Shown here: in pieces, positions 5,725 to 10,436 of the stretch
How the letters are laid out: the number at the start of each line of letters is the position of its first letter
Position numbering within the stretch: position 1 is the first letter of the stretch
Assembly: GCA_009691315.1 (NCBI GenBank)
Contig: SICT01000032.1
Coordinates: 1-10,436 of the forward strand
DNA from: Candidatus Uhrbacteria bacterium
Lineage (GTDB): Bacteria; Patescibacteriota; Patescibacteriia; 2-12-FULL-60-25
Length of the DNA: 10,436 bases
Reading direction: 5' to 3'
The notes under the pieces: model-generated
Told to the model about the DNA's origin: nothing
What the model saw: the letters and a program-made list of their open reading frames with translations, nothing else
The model's database searches: none
Translations under genes and position numbers: made by a program

Positions 5725-5743
5725 GGTTTCTGGCATCAGAACC
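5725..5743. repeat. Outer hairpin, right side of the Cas2/PaaX-like unit
   Basis: GGTTTCTG (5725-5732), loop GCAT and CAGAACC (5737-5743) pair with a single bulge. The hairpin is three bases outside the right palindrome and mirrors the left hairpin, so the inverted repeat extends over about 56-58 bases on each side. Confidence 0.55.
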
Positions 5744-5793
5744 CCAAGGACTCCCTCGAAGAGCTCGAGAAGGTTCAACCGACCGCGTCACAG

Positions 5794-5985
5794 TTGGAGA
5801 AGACGAACCTGCTGATGAAGCTCAGGCAAACGCTTCTTGATCACAAGCAAAGCGGTGAGGAAGTCACCGAGCCCAGCGGCATGAGCATCTTCCCGTACAA
5901 CGTGCTGTACTTTTGGTTCTGCATCCTCTTCAGCCTGTTCTTGATACCAGCCATCCTCATCCTTCGGTCCTCCCTCGACGACTGA
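5794..5985 (+). CDS. Small GC-rich ORF with one membrane segment, unknown (start uncertain, possibly a fragment)
   Basis: A frame open from 5707 to a TGA at 5985, in the same frame as the Cas2/PaaX-like gene and separated from it only by that gene's TAG. It has no ATG before residue 8 of the TTG-started version (63 aa from 5794), so the start is unclear. The upstream open part reads DVGFWHQNPKDSLEELEKVQ and looks protein-like. The C-terminal part has a strong membrane helix (about 33-57, IFPYNVLYFWFCILFSLFLI). GC content of 5722-5985 is about 54%, against roughly 42% in a sampled stretch of the preceding gene, and codons mostly end in C or G. This suggests separate origin. A terminator follows at 6005-6029. 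It could be a real short membrane protein, a truncated remnant or a readthrough extension. Confidence 0.4.
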   Translation: MEKTNLLMKLRQTLLDHKQSGEEVTEPSGMSIFPYNVLYFWFCILFSLFLIPAILILRSSLDD

Positions 5986-5998
5986 AGAGTAACCCCTC

Positions 5999-7099
5999 CT
6001 ATTTTGAACCTCTTATCGGTTCATTTTTTAACACTTGGAGAATTTTTTCCGCCAGGGCGCTTCCATCATCTGTTGGGAAAAATTTGTAAGCCCGTTCCCC
6101 CATCGCGTACCGTTCATATTCATCTTGCAATAATTTTTGTGCCGTGGAAATTAAATCTTGCTGAAATGTTTTTGTTTTTTGATGAACGACGATTGCGGCA
6201 CCAGCTTTTTCAAATGCGTGAGCATTGGCTTCTTGTTGAGAATTTGGGATGGGTACGATGATCATTGCTTTTTTTAAAGCAGAAATTTCTGACAACGATC
6301 CCATTCCGCCACGACAGATAATCAAATCAGCGGCAGCATAAGCATCGAGCATCCGCTTATCAAACAGTTCAGTTTGAAAAAATCCTTTGAGATGATTCAT
6401 GTGTTGACCAAATCCTTTTCCTTGCCCTGTTCCATGAATGATTTGGGTGAACGTGAGCCATTGAGGAAGCGAATGTTCAAGCATCTCATTCAGCGATTGC
6501 GCGCCAGTTCCTCCACCAAAAATAAGCGTGATGGGTTTGTCGGCTTGCAAGTGAAAGTGTTTTGATGCCTCTTGTTTTGAGGGGGTTTGATCAATAGCAA
6601 GATGAACAGGCGTTGCAATTCGTTCTGTCTTTACTTGATTGCCAAACGGGTTGCGCGCGTAGTCAAACGATGTTGTTATCCTGGTGCAGGCACGTGCAAT
6701 TTTTTGATTCGCTAGACCAGGCTCAAGGTCAAGTTGATGCGTTACGCAAGGGATCTTGGATTGACGAGCTGCGGCCACAATTGGAACCGCTGTGAATCCT
6801 CCAGCCGTGACAACGATATCTGGTCTCAGTTGCTCGATAAGTCGTTTTGCTTTTCGATGTACGCGCCACCATTGAAACGGAAACGTGATCCATAGAATGC
6901 TTGGGTAGCGCGGGAACTTCAAAACTGGTAAGGCATAAAAAGAAATCCCCCGCTCTTCAATCAGCTTTTTTTCTGGACCGTTCGGTGTCCCAATCCAAGC
7001 GTATTCTGCTTCAGATTGTTTGGTTTTTAAGACCTGCCAAACAGCGATCAATGGCATAACTGGGCCAAGCGTTCCCCCACCCACAAACACAATCTTCAT
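5999..7099 (-). CDS. murG: UDP-N-acetylglucosamine--lipid I transferase MurG (divergent motifs)
   Basis: Peripheral membrane glycosyltransferase (GT28 family, 366 aa, close to the usual 355-370). It adds GlcNAc to lipid I to make lipid II. Recognisable blocks are the N-terminal glycine loop VFVGGGTLGPVMPLIAV (4-20), TAGGFTAVPI, HQLDLEPGLAN (121-131), GGGTGAQSLNEM (195-206), CRGGMGSLSEI (262-272) with Glu271, and QQEANAHAFEKAGAA (288-302). The canonical GGTGGH reads GGTLGP (conserved His replaced by Pro13), and HEQN reads HQLD. I have the impression such changes are frequent in CPR MurG. The gene follows ftsW by a few bases, with AGG (7109-7107) serving as a weak ribosome site. Two tandem ATGs (7102, 7099) are possible; 7099 gives the better spacing. 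Confidence 0.88.
   Translation of the reverse strand: MKIVFVGGGTLGPVMPLIAVWQVLKTKQSEAEYAWIGTPNGPEKKLIEERGISFYALPVLKFPRYPSILWITFPFQWWRVHRKAKRLIEQLRPDIVVTAGGFTAVPIVAAARQSKIPCVTHQLDLEPGLANQKIARACTRITTSFDYARNPFGNQVKTERIATPVHLAIDQTPSKQEASKHFHLQADKPITLIFGGGTGAQSLNEMLEHSLPQWLTFTQIIHGTGQGKGFGQHMNHLKGFFQTELFDKRMLDAYAAADLIICRGGMGSLSEISALKKAMIIVPIPNSQQEANAHAFEKAGAAIVVHQKTKTFQQDLISTAQKLLQDEYERYAMGERAYKFFPTDDGSALAEKILQVLKNEPIRGSK
6005..6029 (+). terminator. Intrinsic terminator for the plus-strand Cas2-like/GC-rich ORF unit
   Basis: TGAACC (6005-6010) and GGTTCA (6018-6023) form a 6-bp stem with a 7-base loop, directly followed by six T (6024-6029). It lies 19 bases after the TGA of the plus-strand ORF and is embedded in the 3' end of murG. 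The T tract is present only for plus-strand transcription. Confidence 0.65.
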
Positions 7100-7107
7100 C
7101 ATAAAAC

Positions 7108-8235
7108 CTATCTTGGCATACGACTGCCTTGAGCGCGAGGGATGCCTGCAACCAGTCCCATCGCCCAAAGCAAGACAGTGAGAGAAGACCCGCCTTGCGA
7201 AATGAATGGGAGCGTGACACCGGTGATGGGCAAAAGTCCTGTCATAGAACCGACATTCAAAAAAGTTTGCAACGCAATCCAGATTCCGACGCTGGCCGCA
7301 AGATACATGCCAAAACGATCTTGGGATGCACGGGCGATTTTAAAACAACGCCAAACTAAAATCCCAAATACGACAATAAACATCAGCATGACAATAAATC
7401 CAAACTCTTCTGCCATGACCGCGACAATGGAATCTGACTGAACTTCTGGTAGATACAAGAATTTCTGTCGGGAATTGCCATATCCTAAACCAAATAATCC
7501 GCCAGAACCTATGGCTAAGATCGCTTGATTGATGTGATAACCGATTCCTTTTGGATCAAGTTCCGGATGCAGAAACGTCATGAAACGTGCGGCACGATAG
7601 GGAGAGAATTTGATGAGAAGTACAAGAACCCCAGCTCCGAGGGCGCATAATCCTCCGAACCATATGATGGGAGCGCCTGAAATAAAGTAGAGCAAAAGCG
7701 ATGTACCAACAATGACCGCCATGGATCCTGTATCTGGTTGAAGGACCAAGAGAAGCATGATGATTCCCAAGGCAATGAGAAAAGGAAGAAGTCCCGTCTT
7801 GGCTTGATGTGCTTCCGTTCCTTGTCGTTTTTCCAACCAACCGGCGAGATAGAGAAAAAAAGTGAGCTTGACTAGTTCAGATGGTTGAAAATTAAACGAT
7901 CCAACATGGATCCAACCATTGGCACCATGAGAGTGTTCACCGATACCTGGAATATAAACCAGAACCAATAAGATGATGCTGGTGATTAAGGCGAGGAAAG
8001 CGAATTTTTTCCAGCGACGAAAATCGATAAAAGCCAGGAAGAAAAAACCGAGCAAGCCTGGAAGCACCCCTGTTAAAAGTTGACGTTTAACAAAAAATAA
8101 ACTATCCCCTGTTCGTTGAAAGGCAATGGGTCCAGTGGCTGAGGTGAGAATCATCAATCCGACCAGGATAAGAGCGATGGTCAATCCCACGATAACCGGA
8201 TCTAGGGAAAACGCAACACGTGGACGAACATTCAT
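7108..8235 (-). CDS. ftsW: Septal peptidoglycan polymerase FtsW (SEDS family)
   Basis: Polytopic inner-membrane glycosyltransferase (375 aa) that polymerises lipid II at the septum together with a class B PBP. It has about ten hydrophobic segments. SEDS blocks are GANGWI (104-109), FQPSELVKL (116-124), LQPDTG (165-170), a GYGNSRQKFLYLPEVQSDSI stretch with the probable catalytic Asp268, AEEFGF (275-280) and TGVTLPFISQGGSS (338-351). GNSRQKFLYLPE and the position next to murG favour FtsW over RodA. The frame also allows a TTG at 8250, overlapping mraY. I prefer ATG 8235, four bases after the mraY stop. Neither has a Shine-Dalgarno sequence, so coupling with mraY is likely. It ends in a basic tail (RAQGSRMPR). 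Confidence 0.93.
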   Translation of the reverse strand: MNVRPRVAFSLDPVIVGLTIALILVGLMILTSATGPIAFQRTGDSLFFVKRQLLTGVLPGLLGFFFLAFIDFRRWKKFAFLALITSIILLVLVYIPGIGEHSHGANGWIHVGSFNFQPSELVKLTFFLYLAGWLEKRQGTEAHQAKTGLLPFLIALGIIMLLLVLQPDTGSMAVIVGTSLLLYFISGAPIIWFGGLCALGAGVLVLLIKFSPYRAARFMTFLHPELDPKGIGYHINQAILAIGSGGLFGLGYGNSRQKFLYLPEVQSDSIVAVMAEEFGFIVMLMFIVVFGILVWRCFKIARASQDRFGMYLAASVGIWIALQTFLNVGSMTGLLPITGVTLPFISQGGSSLTVLLWAMGLVAGIPRAQGSRMPR

Positions 8236-8239
8236 GGGT

Positions 8240-9289
8240 TCAACGATCAATCAACGCCAGGACGACGCCGATGCCAGCACAGACAAATGAAATCATCCAA
8301 AAACGCATCACAATGCGCGGTTCACTCCAACCAATCGCTTCCAGATGATGATGGAGTGGTGAACTTTTAAAAATCTTTTTTCCGTGACGCAAGAGTTTGC
8401 TCGTTGATTGAATCAGAACGGACAAACTTTCCACGACAAACGGCAGACCAATAATGAGAAGGAGGAAAGGTTGATTGGTCATGAGTGCAACGACACCCAG
8501 CACGGTTCCGAGAGACATGGCCCCGGTATCGCCCATGAAGACATCTGCCGGATTGACGTTGAACCACAAAAAACCTAAGAGCGCGCCAATGACTGCGGTA
8601 CAGAGTGTCGCCAAATCCATTCTGCCTTGAGACCAGGCGATAATGGCATAGGCACCAAAAGCAGCAAGAAGGGTTCCTCCCGCTAGGCCATCCAATCCAT
8701 CAATTTCATTGACGGAAAAAGAGGTTGACACAATCGTTAAAATAAAAAAGGGAATATACCACCAGCCAATGGAATAGGTGCCAAGAAACGGAATATGAAC
8801 AATCTGCCAATCAAGTTTCGTGTAAAACCACCAGGCACCAAGCAATCCAATTAAAAGATAGGAAAGGAGCTGATGGCGTTTTTTTAAACCGCCGCCGCGA
8901 GGACCCAGACGTTTGACGTTCCAATAATCATCCACTAATCCGATGAGTGCCGCTGCAAACATCAATCCGAGTGGTAACCAGGTTTGTCCACGAGAGAGAA
9001 ATGAGATACGGCACAAAAAACTTCCTTCGCCGATCCAGGCGCAACCCCAGCCTAAAACAATCGCAACCATCAGTACGGTCGCCCAAATAGCAATCCCTCC
9101 CATGTTAGGTGTCCCGGCTTTTTTTCCGTGCAAAGCCGCCATGACCGGTGCGCTTTCTGCATCACGAATACTTTTTTTCATTCCCAGGCGATGCAGAAGA
9201 CGAATGAGTCCGGGCATGAGAGAGACGGAGATGATAAACGTCAGAGCGATGATGCCGAGTGAACGTGCCGCAATGAGAGTATCCGTCAT
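8240..9289 (-). CDS. mraY: Phospho-N-acetylmuramoyl-pentapeptide transferase MraY
   Basis: Inner-membrane enzyme (349 aa) that transfers phospho-MurNAc-pentapeptide from UDP to undecaprenyl phosphate, making lipid I, the substrate of MurG encoded two genes on. Family motifs are intact: GTPNMGG (59-65), LVDDYWNV with Asp120-Asp121, NEIDGLDGLAGG (194-205), WFNVNPADVFMGDTGAMSLG (242-261) with the essential aspartate at 254, and SSPLHHHLE (309-317) with the three-histidine block. Ten or so membrane helices are expected. The usual NLTDGLDGLA appears as NEIDGLDGLA, a mild change. The gene begins two bases after the small membrane-protein gene and is followed by ftsW after four bases. murD, often between mraY and ftsW, is absent. 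Confidence 0.95.
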   Translation of the reverse strand: MTDTLIAARSLGIIALTFIISVSLMPGLIRLLHRLGMKKSIRDAESAPVMAALHGKKAGTPNMGGIAIWATVLMVAIVLGWGCAWIGEGSFLCRISFLSRGQTWLPLGLMFAAALIGLVDDYWNVKRLGPRGGGLKKRHQLLSYLLIGLLGAWWFYTKLDWQIVHIPFLGTYSIGWWYIPFFILTIVSTSFSVNEIDGLDGLAGGTLLAAFGAYAIIAWSQGRMDLATLCTAVIGALLGFLWFNVNPADVFMGDTGAMSLGTVLGVVALMTNQPFLLLIIGLPFVVESLSVLIQSTSKLLRHGKKIFKSSPLHHHLEAIGWSEPRIVMRFWMISFVCAGIGVVLALIDR

Positions 9290-9291
9290 AT

Positions 9292-9669
9292 TTAGATATT
9301 AATACGAATGAGATAAACCAAGGAGATAAACCACGGGATACTCCAGGCGATGGAGAGAATGACCAAGCTCCAAGCTAAATGAAATTCACCCCGATACCAA
9401 CCATAAGCGAGAATCAGATCGAGGAGAGTGAGGACGCTCCATATCCCTGGTAAGAACCAAATCCAGTGCCATGATTGAATCTGATCAATGCCGAGATAAA
9501 TATTGTAATGGATCACCATGGTTGGACTGTCGTGACGCGCCGGAAGAAGTTTCCATAAAAAATAGATTGATCCGCCCACCGCAATGAGCATCGCCACGAT
9601 CGTGATGGATCGAAACCAGAGATCCTGCCAAGCGGTTTTGCTAGATAAAAGCCAATCACGCTGCAACAT
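9292..9669 (-). CDS. Small membrane protein leading the mraY-ftsW-murG operon, unknown function
   Basis: A 125-aa protein with three hydrophobic helices (about 21-43, 68-91, 98-122) and aromatic-rich segments. The extracytoplasmic loop between helices 1 and 2 carries a block reading MVIHYNIYLGIDQIQSW (51-67). A HYNIYxGID block in small three-helix proteins is something I associate with CPR genomes; no function is known to me. It is the promoter-proximal gene of the lipid I/II cluster, and mraY begins two bases after its stop. An extended -10 (TGA-TATAGT) ends seven bases before the ATG, so its mRNA is probably leaderless. That promoter supports the start at 9669. A role in envelope assembly is only an inference from position. 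Confidence 0.8.
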   Translation of the reverse strand: MLQRDWLLSSKTAWQDLWFRSITIVAMLIAVGGSIYFLWKLLPARHDSPTMVIHYNIYLGIDQIQSWHWIWFLPGIWSVLTLLDLILAYGWYRGEFHLAWSLVILSIAWSIPWFISLVYLIRINI

Positions 9670-9676
9670 GAGCGCA

Positions 9677-9706
9677 ACTATATCATGTAGGTGATTCTTG
9701 TTCCAA
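9677..9706 (-). promoter_or_regulatory. Promoter of the small membrane protein-mraY-ftsW-murG operon
   Basis: On the minus strand TTGGAA (9701-9706) and an extended -10 TGA-TATAGT (9677-9685, box 9677-9682) are 18 bases apart. The box ends seven bases before the ATG at 9669. The TGA of the extended -10 is also the nifU stop codon, so the promoter lies inside the end of nifU. Confidence 0.65.
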
Positions 9707-9949
9707 CTCCGCCTGTACGACCTCTTTGACCTCAGGAATCATCTCTTTCAGCGTCTCTTCAATCCCCGCTTTGAGGGTCATATCGGACATGGGACAACCT
9801 ACGCAGGAGCCTTGAAGCCGTACGGTCACTCGGCCAGAAATTGGATCTGCATCAATCAATTCAACGTTTCCATTGTGCATCGCCAATCCCTGACGCAGAA
9901 CATTCAGCACGTTTTCAATATCAATCTTAAATTCTTCTTTGGTTTTCAT
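9683..9949 (-). CDS. NifU-like iron-sulfur cluster scaffold (NifU C-terminal domain)
   Basis: A cytosolic stand-alone NifU C-terminal domain (88 aa, Nfu type) that carries and delivers Fe-S clusters. It reads MKTKEEFKIDIENVLNVLRQ, then GNVELIDADPISGRVTVRLQ, then GSCVGCPMS with the cluster-binding CxxC, and IEETLKEMIPEVKEV. The family usually has LRPxLxxDGGDVEL where this has LRQGLAMHNGNVEL, so DGGD is changed to HNGN. The frame is open further upstream, but homology begins near MKTKEEF. A promoter (TTGTCA, 17 bases, TATGAT) ends seven bases before ATG 9949, implying a leaderless mRNA; GAGGG is only two bases from the ATG. ATG 9961 is an alternative start, but it overlaps the -10 box. It is divergent from rpmA. 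Confidence 0.88.
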   Translation of the reverse strand: MKTKEEFKIDIENVLNVLRQGLAMHNGNVELIDADPISGRVTVRLQGSCVGCPMSDMTLKAGIEETLKEMIPEVKEVVQAELEQESPT

Positions 9950-9956
9950 GCCCTCG

Positions 9957-9985
9957 ATCATACGTGACACCCAAGCCTCTGACAA
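9957..9985 (-). promoter_or_regulatory. Promoter of the NifU-like gene
   Basis: On the minus strand TTGTCA (9980-9985), a 17-base spacer and TATGAT (9957-9962) each match the consensus at five of six positions. The box ends seven bases before the ATG at 9949, and it argues against the upstream ATG at 9961, which lies inside it. Confidence 0.65.
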
Positions 9986-9991
9986 GGCTTG
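9972..9991. repeat. Inverted repeat between the divergent nifU and rpmA promoters
   Basis: CAAGCCT (9972-9978) and AGGCTTG (9985-9991) are perfect 7-base arms around CTGACA. The left arm and loop overlap the nifU -35 region, and the right arm overlaps the first bases of the rpmA -35 box. It could be an operator for both genes; chance is not excluded. Confidence 0.4.
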
Positions 9992-10017
9992 ACAGTCATC
10001 CCTATCCCCCATATAAT
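9989..10017 (+). promoter_or_regulatory. Perfect consensus promoter of rpmA
   Basis: TTGACA (9989-9994), a 17-base spacer and TATAAT (10012-10017) form an exact sigma-70 consensus promoter, fitting high expression of a ribosomal protein gene. The leader to the ATG at 10040 is about 16 bases and has no Shine-Dalgarno sequence. Confidence 0.9.
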
Positions 10018-10039
10018 CTCCACACATTATCCAAATTTT

Positions 10040-10324
10040 ATGGCTCACAAAAAAGCTGGTGGTTCTACCTCCCTTGGCCGAGATTCTCAAGGCCAACGTT
10101 TAGGCACAAAAAAATATGCTGGAGAATTTGCCAAAGTGGGCAATATTTTGGTGCGCCAACGTGGTACAAAAATTCGAGCGGGTTTGAATGTGCGTCGTGG
10201 ATCAGATGACACCTTGTTTGCCATGCAAACGGGTATTGTGAAATTTACCAACAAACGCGTCAAACGATATACTGGTGCATTTAAGATGGTGAAGTTCGTG
10301 AATGTAATGCCACAGGGAAAGTAG
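10040..10324 (+). CDS. rpmA: Large ribosomal subunit protein bL27
   Basis: A 94-aa ribosomal protein whose N-terminal tail reaches the peptidyl transferase centre. It begins MAHKKAGGSTSLGRDSQGQR, followed by LGTKKYAGEFAKVGNILVRQ and RGTKIRAGLNV, a clear match to L27. The frame is open upstream to 9989, but the start at 10040 is set by the universal MAHKKAGG. There is therefore no cleavable N-terminal extension of the kind Firmicutes L27 has. The C-terminus (VVKF-like block, then KRVKRYTGAFKMVKFVNVMP) is typical. rplU and obg, common neighbours elsewhere, are not adjacent. The gene has its own consensus promoter and an intrinsic terminator, so it is a single-gene unit. Confidence 0.97.
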   Translation: MAHKKAGGSTSLGRDSQGQRLGTKKYAGEFAKVGNILVRQRGTKIRAGLNVRRGSDDTLFAMQTGIVKFTNKRVKRYTGAFKMVKFVNVMPQGK

Positions 10325-10340
10325 GAAGTTGATGGAACAG

Positions 10341-10370
10341 AAAATGGAGAGATTATTTCTCTCTATTTTT
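10341..10370 (+). terminator. Intrinsic terminator of rpmA
   Basis: AAAATGGAGAGA (10341-10352) pairs with TCTCTCTATTTT (10358-10369) around a TTATT loop, with one G-T pair. A T-rich tract (ATTTTTGTTTT) includes and follows the stem base. It lies 17 bases after the rpmA stop. The A tract on the other side could let it work on both strands. Confidence 0.85.
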
Positions 10371-10379
10371 GTTTTCCTA

Positions 10380-10385
10380 TATACT
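10380..10385 (+). promoter_or_regulatory. Possible -10 box for the gene starting at 10396
   Basis: TATACT ends ten bases before the ATG at 10396. No clear -35 box lies 17 bases upstream, where the rpmA terminator is. The short spacing resembles the other genes of the window. Confidence 0.4.
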
Positions 10386-10395
10386 TTCTGTAACT

Positions 10396-10436
10396 ATGAA
10401 AACAGCTTTTGAACGCGTGGTGGGAGGATCTGAGCA
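10396..10436 (+). CDS. Start of an unidentified gene (cut by the window edge)
   Basis: An ATG after the rpmA terminator opens MKTAFERVVGGSE, and the frame is open to the end of the window. Thirteen codons are too few to assign a family. The start is supported only by a TATACT box ten bases upstream; no Shine-Dalgarno sequence is seen. It may be a chance frame. Confidence 0.45.
   Translation, partial: MKTAFERVVGGSE

Noticed and set aside
5714..5818. ATG at 5714 or 5720 opening a short Arg/Ser-rich frame
   Set aside because: The peptide (MSVSGIRTPRTPSKS onward) is low complexity and ends in about 30 codons. It is the out-of-frame shadow of the GC-rich frame, although TACAAT does lie seven bases before ATG 5720.
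6004..6795. Several plus-strand ORFs opposite murG
   Set aside because: All are antisense to conserved murG motifs and none shows a family signature.
8236..8250. TTG start of ftsW at 8250 overlapping mraY
   Set aside because: The added residues (LIVEP-like) are not conserved in FtsW, and ATG 8235 lies four bases after the mraY stop. It remains possible.
8943..9302. Plus-strand ORF of 119 codons opposite mraY
   Set aside because: It is a shadow of mraY; the composition follows the complementary membrane-protein codons and there is no promoter or ribosome site.
9989..10039. N-terminal extension of L27
   Set aside because: L27 begins with MAHKKAGG, and the upstream codons contain the -35 and -10 boxes, so they are not transcribed.
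9950..10096. 49-residue extension of the NifU-like protein crossing the rpmA start
   Set aside because: It overlaps the rpmA promoter and coding start, and the NifU domain plus the promoter place the start at 9949.

Overview
The window looks like a chromosomal piece of a streamlined bacterium, most probably a Patescibacteria/CPR member. This is inferred from family resemblance, not proven. The signs are a compact gene layout, mostly no Shine-Dalgarno sequence, MurG with altered motifs, small membrane and secreted proteins of a type I associate with CPR genomes, and a Cas2/PaaX-like protein of a CPR-common type. UGA acts as a normal stop (mraY, nifU), which argues against the UGA-recoded CPR lineages. 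No tRNA, rRNA, CRISPR array or IS transposase was seen, and no stretch over about 300 bases lacks a gene.

Layout. 1-1500 (minus): the start of a LivH-type permease and a complete membrane-anchored LivK-type binding protein, separated by an intrinsic terminator. 1659-2078 (plus): a small secreted protein of unknown function. 2132-3768 (minus): ftsE-ftsX, the divisome ABC complex, with a 19-bp tandem duplication at the junction. 3821-4966 (minus): an NAD-type malic enzyme. 5057-5743 (plus): a Cas2/PaaX-like gene tightly bracketed by two 36-bp palindromic elements in inverted orientation, each followed outward by a second hairpin. Next is a GC-rich frame (5707-5985) with a membrane segment, lying in frame with the Cas2-like gene after its TAG stop and ended by an intrinsic terminator. 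5999-9669 (minus): a peptidoglycan/division cluster of small membrane protein, mraY, ftsW and murG, without murD. 9683-9949 (minus): a NifU-like Fe-S scaffold. 10040-10324 (plus): rpmA (L27), with a consensus promoter and a terminator. 10396 to the end: the first codons of an unidentified gene.

How the parts work together. mraY, ftsW and murG make lipid I, polymerise glycan and make lipid II, and ftsEX couples wall hydrolysis to division, so most of the window serves the envelope. Many promoters have their -10 box only 7-9 bases from the ATG, implying leaderless or nearly leaderless mRNAs. The most interesting signal is the inverted-repeat unit around the Cas2/PaaX-like gene. It could be a self-regulated locus or a small mobile/REP-type element.
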